A DNA stretch of 64,000 nt, from NCBI GenBank assembly GCA_963724435.1, contig CAVRUN010000021.1, positions 62,001-126,000 of the forward strand. Reading direction: 5' to 3'. Made by a program: the position numbers and the translations under genes. Of the stretch, positions 1 through 8,117 are shown piece after piece. The notes below the pieces were generated by a model. That model did not search any database. It saw only the letters and a program-made list of their open reading frames with translations, and was not told the DNA's origin. This DNA is from AP-15 sp963724435 (GTDB taxonomy: Bacteria; Pseudomonadota; Alphaproteobacteria; ATCC43930; CGMCC-115725). Each line of letters opens with the position of its first letter. Position 1 is the first letter of the stretch.

Positions 1-1
1 T

Positions 2-457
2 ATCCCTCCCTATCGTGATCCGGCCGTCATCCTGATCGACCAGTTAAAGCAAGTATACATCGACGGCGAACTTGAGACCGTCGATACGACCCAATGGTAC
101 CCAAAGATGATGCGCAAAGACTACACCGTAGCGCTCAATCTGACCGGCAGTACGGTCGATGATCCCGATCAGATGCTGTACGAGAACTACGCGTGCGGCG
201 CCGAAGGCAATTACAACGGGTACTGCAACCCTGAGATAGACAAACTGATTGACGAGCAGTCGAGGGAAGAAAATCAAACCAAGCGCAAACAGCTGGTCTG
301 GGCGATCGAGCGCAAGCTGGCCGAAGATTATGCCCGGCCAATCATCCAATACAATCGTGGAGCGGTCTGTTGGCAGCCCTATGTCAAAGGCGTGACGGTC
401 ATGGTCGACAGCATCTATAACGGCTGGCGCATGGAAGATGTCTGGCTCGACAAATAA
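2..457 (+). CDS. ABC transporter solute-binding protein, family 5 (C-terminal part)
   Basis: The reading frame is open from the left edge to a TAA at 455-457, so only the last 151 residues are present. The segment with KDYTVALNLTG, then DDPDQMLYENYACG, NPEIDKLIDEQS and WAIERKLAEDYARPI matches the C-terminal lobe of periplasmic dipeptide/oligopeptide-binding proteins (SBP_bac_5), where the NPE(I/V)D.L..(Q/E) stretch is typical. By family it would capture a peptide or similar solute for an ABC importer. The permease genes are not downstream, so they would have to lie upstream of the window. Substrate cannot be told from this fragment. Confidence 0.8.
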   Translation: MPPYRDPAVILIDQLKQVYIDGELETVDTTQWYPKMMRKDYTVALNLTGSTVDDPDQMLYENYACGAEGNYNGYCNPEIDKLIDEQSREENQTKRKQLVWAIERKLAEDYARPIIQYNRGAVCWQPYVKGVTVMVDSIYNGWRMEDVWLDK

Positions 458-589
458 CCAATCGGGGACACGACCAAACCCAATTCCGATTGTCCAGCCG
501 GGTCCGTCTGGGCCTATCGGGCAAGCTCGCCGCGCGCTAAGCTCGGTTTATTGCTAATGCGAACCGAACAAACGATCCCCATCCTATTT

Positions 590-690
590 CGTCGCCCCCG
601 CAAAAGCGGGGGTCCAGGCCCTCCCCTGGCTCGAACACGGGGCCGCCACGTGAGCGCTTACCCTGGGTTCCCGCTTCCGCGGGAATGACG
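590..690. repeat. palindromic intergenic repeat, family A (two inverted units)
   Basis: Two inverted copies of one unit are seen: 590-618 (cgtcgcccccgcaaaagcgg then gggtccagg) and 663-690 (ctgggttcccgcttccgcgg then gaatgacg). Each is a small hairpin, and together they form a larger inverted repeat around a 44-nt spacer. The same pair recurs at 62077-62154. Translated, it gives the familiar spurious peptides of the IPAEAGTQ / LDPRFCGGDE type, known as artefacts in many alphaproteobacterial genomes. It lies in the 281-nt gap between the binding-protein gene and the Rid gene. Confidence 0.75.
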
Positions 691-738
691 GAAAGAGTGG
701 GTACTAAGTGTTGAAATCGTATCGCTAGGAGGGGATCT

Positions 739-1128
739 ATGACGATTACTCGTGCGACCACCCCGCAAGTTCCCGAGCCACAGGCGGGTACCTGGTCGAA
801 TTGCCTGGTGGCGGGCGGGATCGCGTATATTGCCGGGATGACCGCAGGCGGCGGCGGGGAAACCGGTGACGAATACGCTCAGGCGAGGACGATCTTTACT
901 AAGATCCGCCATCTCGTTGAGGCGGCCGGCGGCAATATGACGGATATCATGAAGGTGACGATCTTTGTCACCGACATCACGCAGCGCGAAAAGGTTTGGC
1001 AGGCGCGGCGCGAATTCTTCACCGGCAATTTCCCGGCCTCGACCTTGGTGCAGGTCGCGGCATTGGCCACGCCGGCGCTCAAAGTCGAAATCGAGGCGGT
1101 CGCCCACATCGGCGGCAGCCGCAGCTGA
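739..1128 (+). CDS. RidA/YjgF/UK114 family protein lacking the catalytic arginine
   Basis: 129 residues, the usual length for the Rid family. ATG at 739 follows GGAGGGG at 728-733. The fold signature is clear: GGIAYIAGMTA near residue 30, a central EAAGGNMTDIMKVTIFVTD helix-strand, and the C-terminal VEIEAVAHI strand. True RidA proteins deaminate reactive enamines/imines and carry an arginine in a FPARS-type motif. Here that motif reads FPASTLVQV, so the arginine position holds serine. That resembles the Rid4-Rid7 subgroups, which are not expected to have the canonical deaminase activity. Monocistronic as far as can be seen; substrate unknown. Confidence 0.85.
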   Translation: MTITRATTPQVPEPQAGTWSNCLVAGGIAYIAGMTAGGGGETGDEYAQARTIFTKIRHLVEAAGGNMTDIMKVTIFVTDITQREKVWQARREFFTGNFPASTLVQVAALATPALKVEIEAVAHIGGSRS

Positions 1129-1262
1129 GACGCTGGCTCGCGATCGCAGCACGGTAAGCGTGTTCCAGGCCGGCGCTGCTAAGTAATCATCTGCGTCTGC
1201 ACGTTGACAGGGCCAATCTGTTCCGGTATCGTTCTCTCCGACGCTCGCCAGGGAATGGTAAG

Positions 1263-1490
1263 ATGAATAGAGATGCAGCCGAGGTGAACGCCGACTTGTA
1301 CCGGCGAACGCTAACCGAATTGCGGTCCGAACTCGCCTCATCAATATCGGGCAGTGAAGAATTTGGCAGGCGTTCCAGGTCTGGTGGGGCTTATGAAGAT
1401 CTAAAGCCAGAGGAGATCTCCAGTCTCCGAGCAAGAATCGCAGAGTACGAGTTGCTGGGGCAGAAGACGGGAGATGAGCTTTTGCGATAA
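1263..1490 (+). CDS. small hypothetical protein
   Basis: 75-residue hydrophilic protein, mostly helical by composition, with repeated charged pairs (RTLTELRSELASS and LKPEEISSLRARIAEYELL). No signal peptide or membrane segment. Its end overlaps the start of the next small gene by 17 nt, which hints at translational coupling. No family recognised. Codon use is less GC-biased than in neighbours, and no strong ribosome-binding site is visible, so it is only moderately supported. Confidence 0.4.
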   Translation: MNRDAAEVNADLYRRTLTELRSELASSISGSEEFGRRSRSGGAYEDLKPEEISSLRARIAEYELLGQKTGDELLR

Positions 1491-1767
1491 TCGGCGTCTG
1501 CTCCGGCTTCCATCAAGAATGTCGATACTACTGGTATTAGCAGCGTGTGCGACGGGCGCCCCGTCTTCTTGGCAGAAGGTTGGAGCGTCAGATACGGACT
1601 TAAGGCACGATAAATACGCGTGCAGCCAAGAATCTCGCGTCGGATCTGTAGCTGGGTCGGACGAAAACCGTGTGTTTTTCTATGGTCGGAATAAGCTGGA
1701 CCAAACTGAGGCAAACCGGCTTTTCCGCATGTGCATGGAGGCGCGCGGCTGGTCCGCCGGTAAATGA
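1474..1767 (+). CDS. putative small lipoprotein
   Basis: 97 residues. From the ATG at 1474 the N-terminus has an arginine-rich n-region (RRLLRLPSR), a short hydrophobic run (MSILLVLAAC) and an LAAC lipobox, so it is likely a lipid-anchored envelope protein. A start at the internal ATG (1519) would remove the basic n-region, so 1474 is preferred. The mature part ends in a FRMCMEARGW motif, seen in several small proteobacterial lipoproteins of unknown role (recognised from memory). Overlaps the preceding small gene. Function unknown. Confidence 0.55.
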   Translation: MSFCDNRRLLRLPSRMSILLVLAACATGAPSSWQKVGASDTDLRHDKYACSQESRVGSVAGSDENRVFFYGRNKLDQTEANRLFRMCMEARGWSAGK

Positions 1768-1823
1768 TGCATCGATAATCTCTGATCGTCTCGATATCTG
1801 GAAAGCCCACCACAAAGTCCTGA

Positions 1824-1910
1824 GTCATCCCTTGCCCGGACCTGATCCGGGCATCCACGTCTTTGCTGGCGCCGGGAATCGCACAAAGACGCATGGGCGG
1901 CCGGGTCGAG
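1824..1910. repeat. palindromic intergenic repeat, family B
   Basis: The segment 1824-1859 (gtcatcccttgcccggacct then gatccgggcatccacg) is a GC-rich imperfect palindrome. A degenerate companion follows at about 1870-1910. The sequence cccttgcccgg...ccgggcatccacg recurs in reverse complement at 61629-61658. It lies between the small lipoprotein gene and the convergent amidohydrolase gene, where it might also act as a transcription end signal. Confidence 0.55.
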
Positions 1911-1979
1911 GTCGCCCGAAGGGAACTGCGTCAGTCTCGGGTATGGAAACCGGCCGGTCGCGGGGTTGATCGCGGTGAC

Positions 1980-2998
1980 TCACGCCTCGGTGATGCGGTA
2001 GGCGCGCGCGGCGGTGTCGTGGAATAGCGCGGCGCGTTCGGAGGGCGAGTAGCCCGTTGAAACCCGCTTGCAGGCGTTGAAAAACACGTGGTGGGAGAAC
2101 GACACCTTGTCGACTGGGAAGTTGCTTTCGAACATGCAGCGGCCCGGCCCGAATTGCTCGATGCAATAGCTGATGATCGGCGCCATCGAGGCCGCCAATT
2201 CTTCCGAGCCGATCGGCTTATCGCGGGTGTGCCAGTCAAAGCCGAGCCGAGGCATGCCGATGCCGCCAAGCTTTAGGTTGACGTTCGGGCACTGCGCCAC
2301 GGCCGCAAGACCGCTGCGCCAGGTCGCCATCACCTCCTCGTCGCGGTTCGCATAGGGGCCGACCCGCTGCAACCCGCCCAAATGGTTCAGCACGATTGTC
2401 AGCTCCGGTAGCGCTCTGGCGAAATCGGCGAGCTCGGGCAATTGCGGGAAGCACACCCCGGTGTCGAGCGACAGCCCCATCCGGGCCAGTACCCGCGCAC
2501 CCGCTCGGTAATCGGGCGAGGCGAGGACACCTTCCCGTTCGCGGTTGCCGATTTCGGGATGGCGGTCCCAGGTGACGGTATGGCGGATGCCACGAAACCG
2601 GTTGGGGCTCGCGGCTTGCAAGGCCTGCAAGACCGGTTCGACCCGGTCGCCGAGTTTCAGATCGGCATGCCCGATGATCGCCGCCGCCGCCCGGAACGGG
2701 CCATAAAGCCCGGTGGCGCTGGCTGCTGCCAAGCCTTGGACAAATTCGACCTCGCCGACCGGGCGCAACTCGATCGGCCCACCCGGCCGATACATCGACC
2801 GCGCCTCAATAAACACGGTCGAGCGCACATCATGGCCGCAATTGAGGTCGGCGTCCAATTCATGCAGCAGATAGCGCTGATAGGGGATGCGCTCGAGCCG
2901 GAAATCCCAGAAGTGATGGTGTGGATCGCAGATCGCGATCCCGGGCTCTTAGTCGGCTCTTGCGTCAGCGCCAGCCAGTCGTTTCCCCCGTACCGCAT
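1980..2998 (-). pseudogene. amidohydrolase family protein (amidohydrolase_2), frameshifted near the N-terminus
   Basis: The true start is the ATG at 2996-2998 behind a GGAGGGA Shine-Dalgarno, giving MRYGGNDWLALTQEPT. That frame then loses the gene. From about 2951 the family sequence continues in another frame as PGIAICDPHHHFWDFRLERIPYQ and on to the stop at 1980. In the second frame a TAA lies at 2949-2951, so one base appears missing near 2949-2953; the total length (1019 nt) fits exactly one lost base. DPHHHF carries the HxH metal ligands of these TIM-barrel hydrolases. A downstream TTG start at 2858 would give 292 residues but would drop those ligands. Later motifs (LNHLGG, LKLGGIGM, FESNFPVD) are intact. 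Members hydrolyse lactones or decarboxylate aromatic acids; substrate unknown. Confidence 0.8.
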
Positions 2999-3133
2999 CG
3001 TCGTCCCTCCATTGCAGGCTCTGCTCCAACATATTCGCCAAATCGGGGACCGACAATCACGCCATCACGGTTGCCTTTGGCGGCGCGATCATGATTGCCT
3101 CGCTGACGAATGCGCAGCGGGAGGAGGCCTCTG

Positions 3134-4087
3134 ATGATCGTCGGAAGCGGTGACTTCAAATATCGCGTCAATGCCGATTGGGCGAAATTGCCCGAGGGCT
3201 GGTCGTTCAAGGAGGTTGGCGGCGTCGGGGTCGACCGCAACGACAACGTCTATGTGTTCAATCGCGGCGAGCACCCGATGATGGTCTTTGACCGCGCCGG
3301 CAATTTCCTGCGCTCCTGGGGCGAGGGCCAGTATCCGCGTCCGCACGGCGTCCATATGGCGCCCGATGACACGATGTTCCTGACCGATGATGGCGGCCAT
3401 TTCGTCCGTAAGGTGGCGCTCGAGGGCAAGGTGTTGCTCGAACTCGGCGTCCCCGGAAAACCGGCGCCCTATATGAGCGGCGAGCCGCTCCACCGCTGCA
3501 CCCATACCGCGCTGTCGCCTAAAGGCGAGATCTATGTTTCGGACGGCTATGGCAATTCGCGCGTCCACAAATATTCGCCCGACGGCAAGTTGCTGATGTC
3601 GTGGGGCGAACCCGGCACCGGTGAAGGCGAATTCAACATCGTCCACAATATCTGCACCGACGCCGATGGCTGGGTCTACGTCGCCGACCGCGAGAACCAC
3701 CGGGTGCAAGTATTCGACGGCAACGGTAGATACGAGACCCAGTGGAACAATCTGCACCGGCCGTGCGGCATGTACATGCCCTATGGCCATCAGCCGATCT
3801 GCTATATCGGCGAAGTCGGCCCGGCCGCCGCGGTCAGCCGCGACATTCCCAATCTCGGGCCCAGGGTCAGCATCGTCGATCATCGGGGTAAGCTGATCGG
3901 GCGGTTTGGCGACACGCCGGCCGGCACCGAGCTCGGCAAGTTCCTGGCGCCGCACGGGCTCGCAGTCGACGCTCACGGCGACATTTATGTCGGCGAAGTG
4001 TCGTGGACCGCCTGGCCGCAGATCTATCCCGGCCGGCCGCACCCCGCCGATCTGCGCTCATTGCAAAAATTCGAGAAGATCGACTGA
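3134..4087 (+). CDS. NHL-repeat beta-propeller protein (peptidyl-alpha-hydroxyglycine alpha-amidating lyase-like)
   Basis: 317 residues from the ATG at 3134, which has GGAGG at 3122-3126; an upstream ATG at 3110 has no such site. Repeated blades of the form GVGVDRNDNVYVFNRGEHPMMVFD, CTDADGWVYVADRENHRVQVFD and GLAVDAHGDIYVGEVSW identify an NHL six-bladed propeller. Bacterial members are often labelled peptidylglycine amidating lyase-like, but enzyme activity is rarely shown. No signal peptide is evident, so it is probably cytoplasmic. It diverges from the amidohydrolase gene, with which such proteins commonly co-occur in soil alphaproteobacteria; a role in aromatic or xenobiotic turnover is inference. 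Confidence 0.8.
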   Translation: MIVGSGDFKYRVNADWAKLPEGWSFKEVGGVGVDRNDNVYVFNRGEHPMMVFDRAGNFLRSWGEGQYPRPHGVHMAPDDTMFLTDDGGHFVRKVALEGKVLLELGVPGKPAPYMSGEPLHRCTHTALSPKGEIYVSDGYGNSRVHKYSPDGKLLMSWGEPGTGEGEFNIVHNICTDADGWVYVADRENHRVQVFDGNGRYETQWNNLHRPCGMYMPYGHQPICYIGEVGPAAAVSRDIPNLGPRVSIVDHRGKLIGRFGDTPAGTELGKFLAPHGLAVDAHGDIYVGEVSWTAWPQIYPGRPHPADLRSLQKFEKID

Positions 4088-4343
4088 GCTCGGCGCCGAG
4101 CGCAACGCCATCGTCGAACAACAAGGCAGATCGATGCCGGGCGAACAGCGCAAAACCGTCGGCCGAATCCGGGCGATCACGCTCGCGTTTCTGATGAAAT
4201 TGCCGTAAATTATCGCTGCTGTCGGAATAGCGGCGAAGAAAACAGCCGCGGGTCTCGGCAAGATGCCAGGGCTGGCCAAGCAGCGACAGGTAGGCAAACA
4301 CGGCAAGCGGGACCAACCCGCGCCGCGTCGAGGGGAGGTGTTC

Positions 4344-4679
4344 ATGCAGCGTTTCGACCGCGTCATTGGCATTTCCGTCGGCCTATTGTGCGCTGTGCTG
4401 TCGGTTGGCTGCGCATCAGTCAGCCCGACGCCACCCGATCGCGTTGCCGCGCTCGCCGCGCCCTATCCGCCGCCGCCAAAGCGAGCGGAAATTCCACCGG
4501 CGCCGCCTTCGGTAGACGCGTTGTGGCAGGCCGGGCATTGGACATGGAACGGCGCCAGCTTTGTCTGGACACGCGGCTCCTATATCCGCCGCCCGACGCC
4601 GACAGCGAATTGGCTGCCCGGCTATTGGGTTCAGGATGCGAGTGGCTGGATCTGGACCGACGGCCGATGGCAGTCGTGA
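4344..4679 (+). CDS. YXWGXW repeat-containing lipoprotein
   Basis: 111 residues. ATG 4344 follows GAGGGGAGG; the longer open frame from 4263 has no such signal. N-terminal signal ends in a lipobox-like SVGC, so the mature protein is probably lipid-anchored. A short proline-rich stretch precedes the domain WQAGHWTWNGASFVW ... WLPGYWVQDASGWIWTDGRW, the aromatic YXWGXW/BcpO-like repeat found in envelope proteins of unknown role. The next gene encodes a second version of the same architecture. The 256-nt stretch before this gene (4088-4343) shows nothing recognisable. Confidence 0.75.
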   Translation: MQRFDRVIGISVGLLCAVLSVGCASVSPTPPDRVAALAAPYPPPPKRAEIPPAPPSVDALWQAGHWTWNGASFVWTRGSYIRRPTPTANWLPGYWVQDASGWIWTDGRWQS

Positions 4680-4820
4680 ACTAAGCCGCCTCCGATCAGC
4701 AACCTGGCGACGAGCGCGGGCCTTTCTCACCTCCTGGAATGATCGGCGGGTCGTCGCGTTCCTCCTGCAGGAGCAGTAATCCGGAATTATTGCCGGGCTG
4801 CGCAAATCCGGGAGGATCGG

Positions 4821-5381
4821 ATGCAATATTTCGGTCGGATCGCCAGCGTTGCGGCGCTGGTATTGGGAACCACCGCGTTGTCCGGCTGCTACCCGCCACC
4901 ACCTCCGCCCCCGCCGGCGCCGGTCGCTGCGATACCACCGGAGCAGACAACTCCGCCCCCACCGCGAATCGCTTCAGGTCCAGCACCGAGCCCTGCGTTC
5001 ACACCGAACCAGACTTTGCCGCCCTCCCCGCTGCCGGCCCACCCGCCAGGAGCCGCCGCCGGGCCGACCCGATTGACCCCGTATAATACCGCATCGCAAT
5101 TCGGCTCGACCGCACCGCCAGCCGAAGCGCCGAGCAGTGCCGGGACGACGACAGTCGTTGCACCGTTTGGGCCGCCGGCGCCGCTGAAGGAGCTGCAGCC
5201 GCCCCCGGCTCCCTCGCCAACGGCCGTTTGGCAGACCGGACATTGGAGCTGGACCGGTGCGCAGTATACCTGGACCCCCGGCCATTATGTCGAGCCGCCG
5301 TCGCCGACCGCCCATTGGGTGCCCGGCTATTGGCAACAAGGGCCGGCCGGCTGGACCTTTACCGCCGGGTACTGGAGCTAG
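4821..5381 (+). CDS. proline-rich YXWGXW repeat-containing lipoprotein
   Basis: 186 residues starting at ATG 4821 after GGGAGGAT. Signal peptide with LSGC lipobox at residues 20-23. Immediately after the cysteine comes a polyproline run and then about 100 residues of Pro/Ala/Thr/Ser-rich, likely disordered linker. The C-terminal 55 residues repeat the neighbour's domain: WQTGHWSWTGAQYTW ... WVPGYWQQGPAGWTFTAGYW. Same order and orientation as the preceding gene, 141 nt away, so the two look like tandem duplicates in which one gained a long spacer. Envelope-located; function unknown. Confidence 0.75.
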   Translation: MQYFGRIASVAALVLGTTALSGCYPPPPPPPPAPVAAIPPEQTTPPPPRIASGPAPSPAFTPNQTLPPSPLPAHPPGAAAGPTRLTPYNTASQFGSTAPPAEAPSSAGTTTVVAPFGPPAPLKELQPPPAPSPTAVWQTGHWSWTGAQYTWTPGHYVEPPSPTAHWVPGYWQQGPAGWTFTAGYWS

Positions 5382-5385
5382 CCGG

Positions 5386-5838
5386 TTATCCTTCGGCGCT
5401 GAGCGCCAGGTCGATCAATGGTAGCAGCGCCGGGGCGGTCAGCACGCCGCCCTCGGCAATCTCGGTGCGGCGCAGCCAGGCGACCTCGTCGGCGTCATCG
5501 TCGGCCACGCCCTCACCCGAGATCCACCGCGCGCGCACGGCGACCAGCGTGTAGTGAAAGCGGACGCGGCCCTCGTCGTCGCGGTCGATCGTGTCGATCA
5601 CGGTCAGCGTTCCGATCGGCTCGGCAACGACGCCGGTCTCTTCCAGAAGTTCGCGCATCGCACCCTCGGCGACCGTTTCGCCGAGTTCGAGCACGCCACC
5701 CGGAAACCCCCAACGCCCAGCCATCGGCGGGTTGGCGCGGCGCACAACAAGCGCCCGCTCGCCGCGCAACACCACCGCCAATACCCCAACGATCGGTCGC
5801 TCGGGGTAGCGGCGTGCCTCCCGTCGGAAATTGCTCAT
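5386..5838 (-). CDS. NUDIX hydrolase
   Basis: 150 residues. The Nudix box is complete: GGVLELGETVAEGAMRELLEETG at about residues 46-68 (G x5 E x7 REL x EE x G). It is preceded by VVLRGERALVVRRANPPMAG and WGFPGG, typical of the ADP-ribose/nucleotide-diphosphate branch. It hydrolyses a nucleoside diphosphate linked to another group using Mg2+ or Mn2+; the specific substrate is not evident. Stop lies 4 nt from the convergent lipoprotein stop. Confidence 0.85.
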   Translation of the reverse strand: MSNFRREARRYPERPIVGVLAVVLRGERALVVRRANPPMAGRWGFPGGVLELGETVAEGAMRELLEETGVVAEPIGTLTVIDTIDRDDEGRVRFHYTLVAVRARWISGEGVADDDADEVAWLRRTEIAEGGVLTAPALLPLIDLALSAEG

Positions 5839-5859
5839 TAAGAAGCCATCACAGATCGC

Positions 5860-5889
5860 TCCCTCTCTGCCCTCGGAGGCGGAGAGGGA
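5860..5889 (-). terminator. probable intrinsic terminator after thiC
   Basis: Read on the minus strand, tccctctc pairs with gagaggga across a loop that itself contains GC pairing (gcctcc/ggagggc-like). It lies 24 nt past the thiC stop. The following T-tract is weak, so this is a tentative call. Confidence 0.4.
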
Positions 5890-5912
5890 AAGCCCGTCAC
5901 TCCAATCAGCGT

Positions 5913-7775
5913 TTACTCCGCGGCGATACGCGGCTGGCCGTGCTCGTCGGTGTAGATTTCGGCGCCCTGTTCGAGAAACTCCTGCGACTTCTCTTGCATG
6001 CCGGCGCGGGCGTACTCACGGATTTCCTGAGTGATCTGCATCGAGCAGAATTTTGGCCCGCACATCGAGCAGAAATGAGCGAGCTTGGCGCCCTCAGCCG
6101 GAAGGGTCTGGTCGTGGAACTTCTCAGCCGTCTCGGGGTCGAGCGACAGGTTGAACTGGTCGCGCCAGCGGAACTCGAACCGTGCCCGCGACAAGGCGTC
6201 GTCGCGCTCGCGCGCCGCCGGGTGGCCCTTGGCGAGATCGGCGGCGTGGGCGGCGATCTTGTAGGTGATGACGCCCACTTTGACGTCGTCGCGATCGGGC
6301 AGCCCCAAATGCTCCTTTGGCGTCACATAGCAGAGCAATGCGGTGCCAAACCAGCCGATCATCGCCGCCCCGATGCCCGATGTGATGTGGTCGTAGCCGG
6401 GCGCGATATCGGTCGTCAGCGGGCCCAAGGTGTAGAACGGGGCCTCGCCGCATTCTTCGAGCTGTTTCTCCATGTTGATCTTGATCTTGTGCATCGGCAC
6501 ATGACCGGGGCCTTCGATCATGACCTGGACGCCATCCTCCCAGGCGAGCTTGGTCAATTCGCCCAAGGTTTCGAGCTCTGCGAATTGGGCACGATCATTG
6601 GCGTCGGCAATCGAGCCGGGGCGCAGCCCGTCACCCAACGAGTAGCTGACGTCATAGGCCCGCATGATCTCGTTGATCTCGCGGAAATGGGTGTAGAGGA
6701 AGCTCTCCTGGTGGTGAGCGAGGCACCATTTCGCCATGATCGAGCCGCCGCGCGATACGATGCCGGTGACCCGGTTGGCGGTCAGCGGGATGTAGGCGAG
6801 CCTGACGCCGGCATGGATCGTGAAGTAATCGACCCCCTGCTCGGCCTGCTCGATGAGCGTATCGCGGAACAATTCCCAGGTCAGCTCCTCGGCTTTGCCA
6901 CCGACTTTTTCGAGCGCCTGGTAGATCGGCACGGTGCCGATCGGCACCGGCGAATTGCGGATGATCCACTCGCGGATCGTGTGAATGTTACGGCCCGTCG
7001 ACAGATCCATGACGGTGTCGGCGCCCCAGCGTGTCGCCCACACCATTTTCTCGACTTCCTCGGCGATCGAGGAGGTAACGATCGAATTGCCGATATTGGC
7101 GTTGACCTTCACCAGGAAGTTCCGGCCGATGATCATCGGCTCGGTTTCCGGGTGGTTGATGTTGTTCGGGATGATCGCCCGCCCGCGCGCGATCTCATCG
7201 CGCACAAATTCCGGCGTTACATAATCGGGGATCGACGCGCCGAACAACTCGCCGTCAACCGCACCGTCGCGGCGCATTTTTTCGCGCCCAAGGTTCTCGC
7301 GGATTGCGACATATTCCATCTCGGGGGTGATGATCCCGCGGCGCGCGTAGGCAATCTGGGTCACCGCCGCGCCGGCCTTGGCCCGCAGCACCTGGCGCCG
7401 CCCGCGGTCGAATAGCGAAACCGCACTTTCCTCACCGCGCCGCAGCCCATTGTCCTCGGGCTTTATCTCGCGGCCGTCGTAGAATTCGACATCGCCGCGC
7501 GCCACGATCCAGGGCTTCCGTAATTCGGTCAGGCCCTTGTGGATGTCGATTTCGGCATGCGGATCGGAATAAAGCCCCGAAGTGTCGTAGGCGCGGACCG
7601 GCGGCTCGCCGGCCGAGGCCTCGAGATCGATCTCGCGCATCGCCACCGACAACTCGGGATGGAGCTGGCCGCGAACATGGACTTTGCGCGACGACGGGAA
7701 TGGCCCGGTAGTGACCCGAAGCTCTTCAATCTTCGGCATCGGCCTGGCGGATGGGAGTGGCGCAGAATCGGGCAT
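5913..7775 (-). CDS. thiC: phosphomethylpyrimidine synthase ThiC
   Basis: Radical-SAM enzyme that rearranges aminoimidazole ribotide into HMP phosphate, the pyrimidine half of thiamine. 620 residues from the ATG at 7773-7775, chosen because GGAGG precedes it; the frame stays open to a TTG at 7793. Recognisable stretches include NINHPETEPMIIGRNFLVKVNANIGNS, MVWATRWGADTVMDLSTGRNI, SYSLGDGLRPGSIADAND, MIEGPGHVPMHKI and the C-terminal cluster ligand motif CSMCGPKFCSM (Cx2Cx4C). The gene is preceded by a TPP riboswitch. No other thi gene is adjacent, so the rest of the pathway lies elsewhere. Confidence 0.97.
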   Translation of the reverse strand: MPDSAPLPSARPMPKIEELRVTTGPFPSSRKVHVRGQLHPELSVAMREIDLEASAGEPPVRAYDTSGLYSDPHAEIDIHKGLTELRKPWIVARGDVEFYDGREIKPEDNGLRRGEESAVSLFDRGRRQVLRAKAGAAVTQIAYARRGIITPEMEYVAIRENLGREKMRRDGAVDGELFGASIPDYVTPEFVRDEIARGRAIIPNNINHPETEPMIIGRNFLVKVNANIGNSIVTSSIAEEVEKMVWATRWGADTVMDLSTGRNIHTIREWIIRNSPVPIGTVPIYQALEKVGGKAEELTWELFRDTLIEQAEQGVDYFTIHAGVRLAYIPLTANRVTGIVSRGGSIMAKWCLAHHQESFLYTHFREINEIMRAYDVSYSLGDGLRPGSIADANDRAQFAELETLGELTKLAWEDGVQVMIEGPGHVPMHKIKINMEKQLEECGEAPFYTLGPLTTDIAPGYDHITSGIGAAMIGWFGTALLCYVTPKEHLGLPDRDDVKVGVITYKIAAHAADLAKGHPAARERDDALSRARFEFRWRDQFNLSLDPETAEKFHDQTLPAEGAKLAHFCSMCGPKFCSMQITQEIREYARAGMQEKSQEFLEQGAEIYTDEHGQPRIAAE

Positions 7776-7848
7776 GGTGCCTCCGTTGTGCAACGACGAC
7801 CCGGGATTCCGCGAAGAGAAGGGAGCGGCTCTTGCCGCGGCGTTCCTG

Positions 7849-7980
7849 TCCCTACGCCGGTACGACCCGGATCAGGTTCGAAGGGTTTCCGCGCCCCACC
7901 CTACCCGCTTCCGCCACAACCAGCGGACGCTCGGCGGGGGTAAGCCGGCGGCATCTCAGCCCCCTGACGGGGCACCCCTT
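7849..7980 (-). promoter_or_regulatory. TPP (THI-box) riboswitch
   Basis: On the minus strand the conserved elements appear in order: ggggtgcccc, gctgagatg, then further on gaacctgatccgggt and accggcgtaggga. These are the canonical thi-box blocks (GGGGUGC, CUGAGA, CCUGAUCCGGGU, GGCGUAGGGA). The element ends 73 nt before the thiC start. The downstream segment is G/C-rich and could pair with the GGAGG ribosome-binding site, suggesting translational control (inference). Confidence 0.95.
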
Positions 7981-8117
7981 GGACAAACTTATTATCCGCA
8001 GAGTGTCGGCCCGGCGTCAAGGTTGCGGTTTGATGACGCGGGCCGAAGCGTGCAGCAAAGCCGTTGTGCTGATTTCGCAGCAGGTTAAACTGCCCGAAAA
8101 GAACATTGGGAGACTCG

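Noticed and set aside
537..761. Minus-strand frame encoding IPAEAGTQ and LDPRFCGGDE-type peptides
   Set aside because: These peptides come from the palindromic repeat itself, a known source of false genes.
2657..2998. An independent small gene starting MRYGGNDWLALT
   Set aside because: Its first 16 residues are the true N-terminus of the amidohydrolase; the remainder is out-of-frame sequence caused by the base loss.
5418..7415. A 665-codon open frame on the plus strand
   Set aside because: It lies antisense to thiC and part of the Nudix gene, whose products are unmistakable; the frame is open only because of high GC codon bias.
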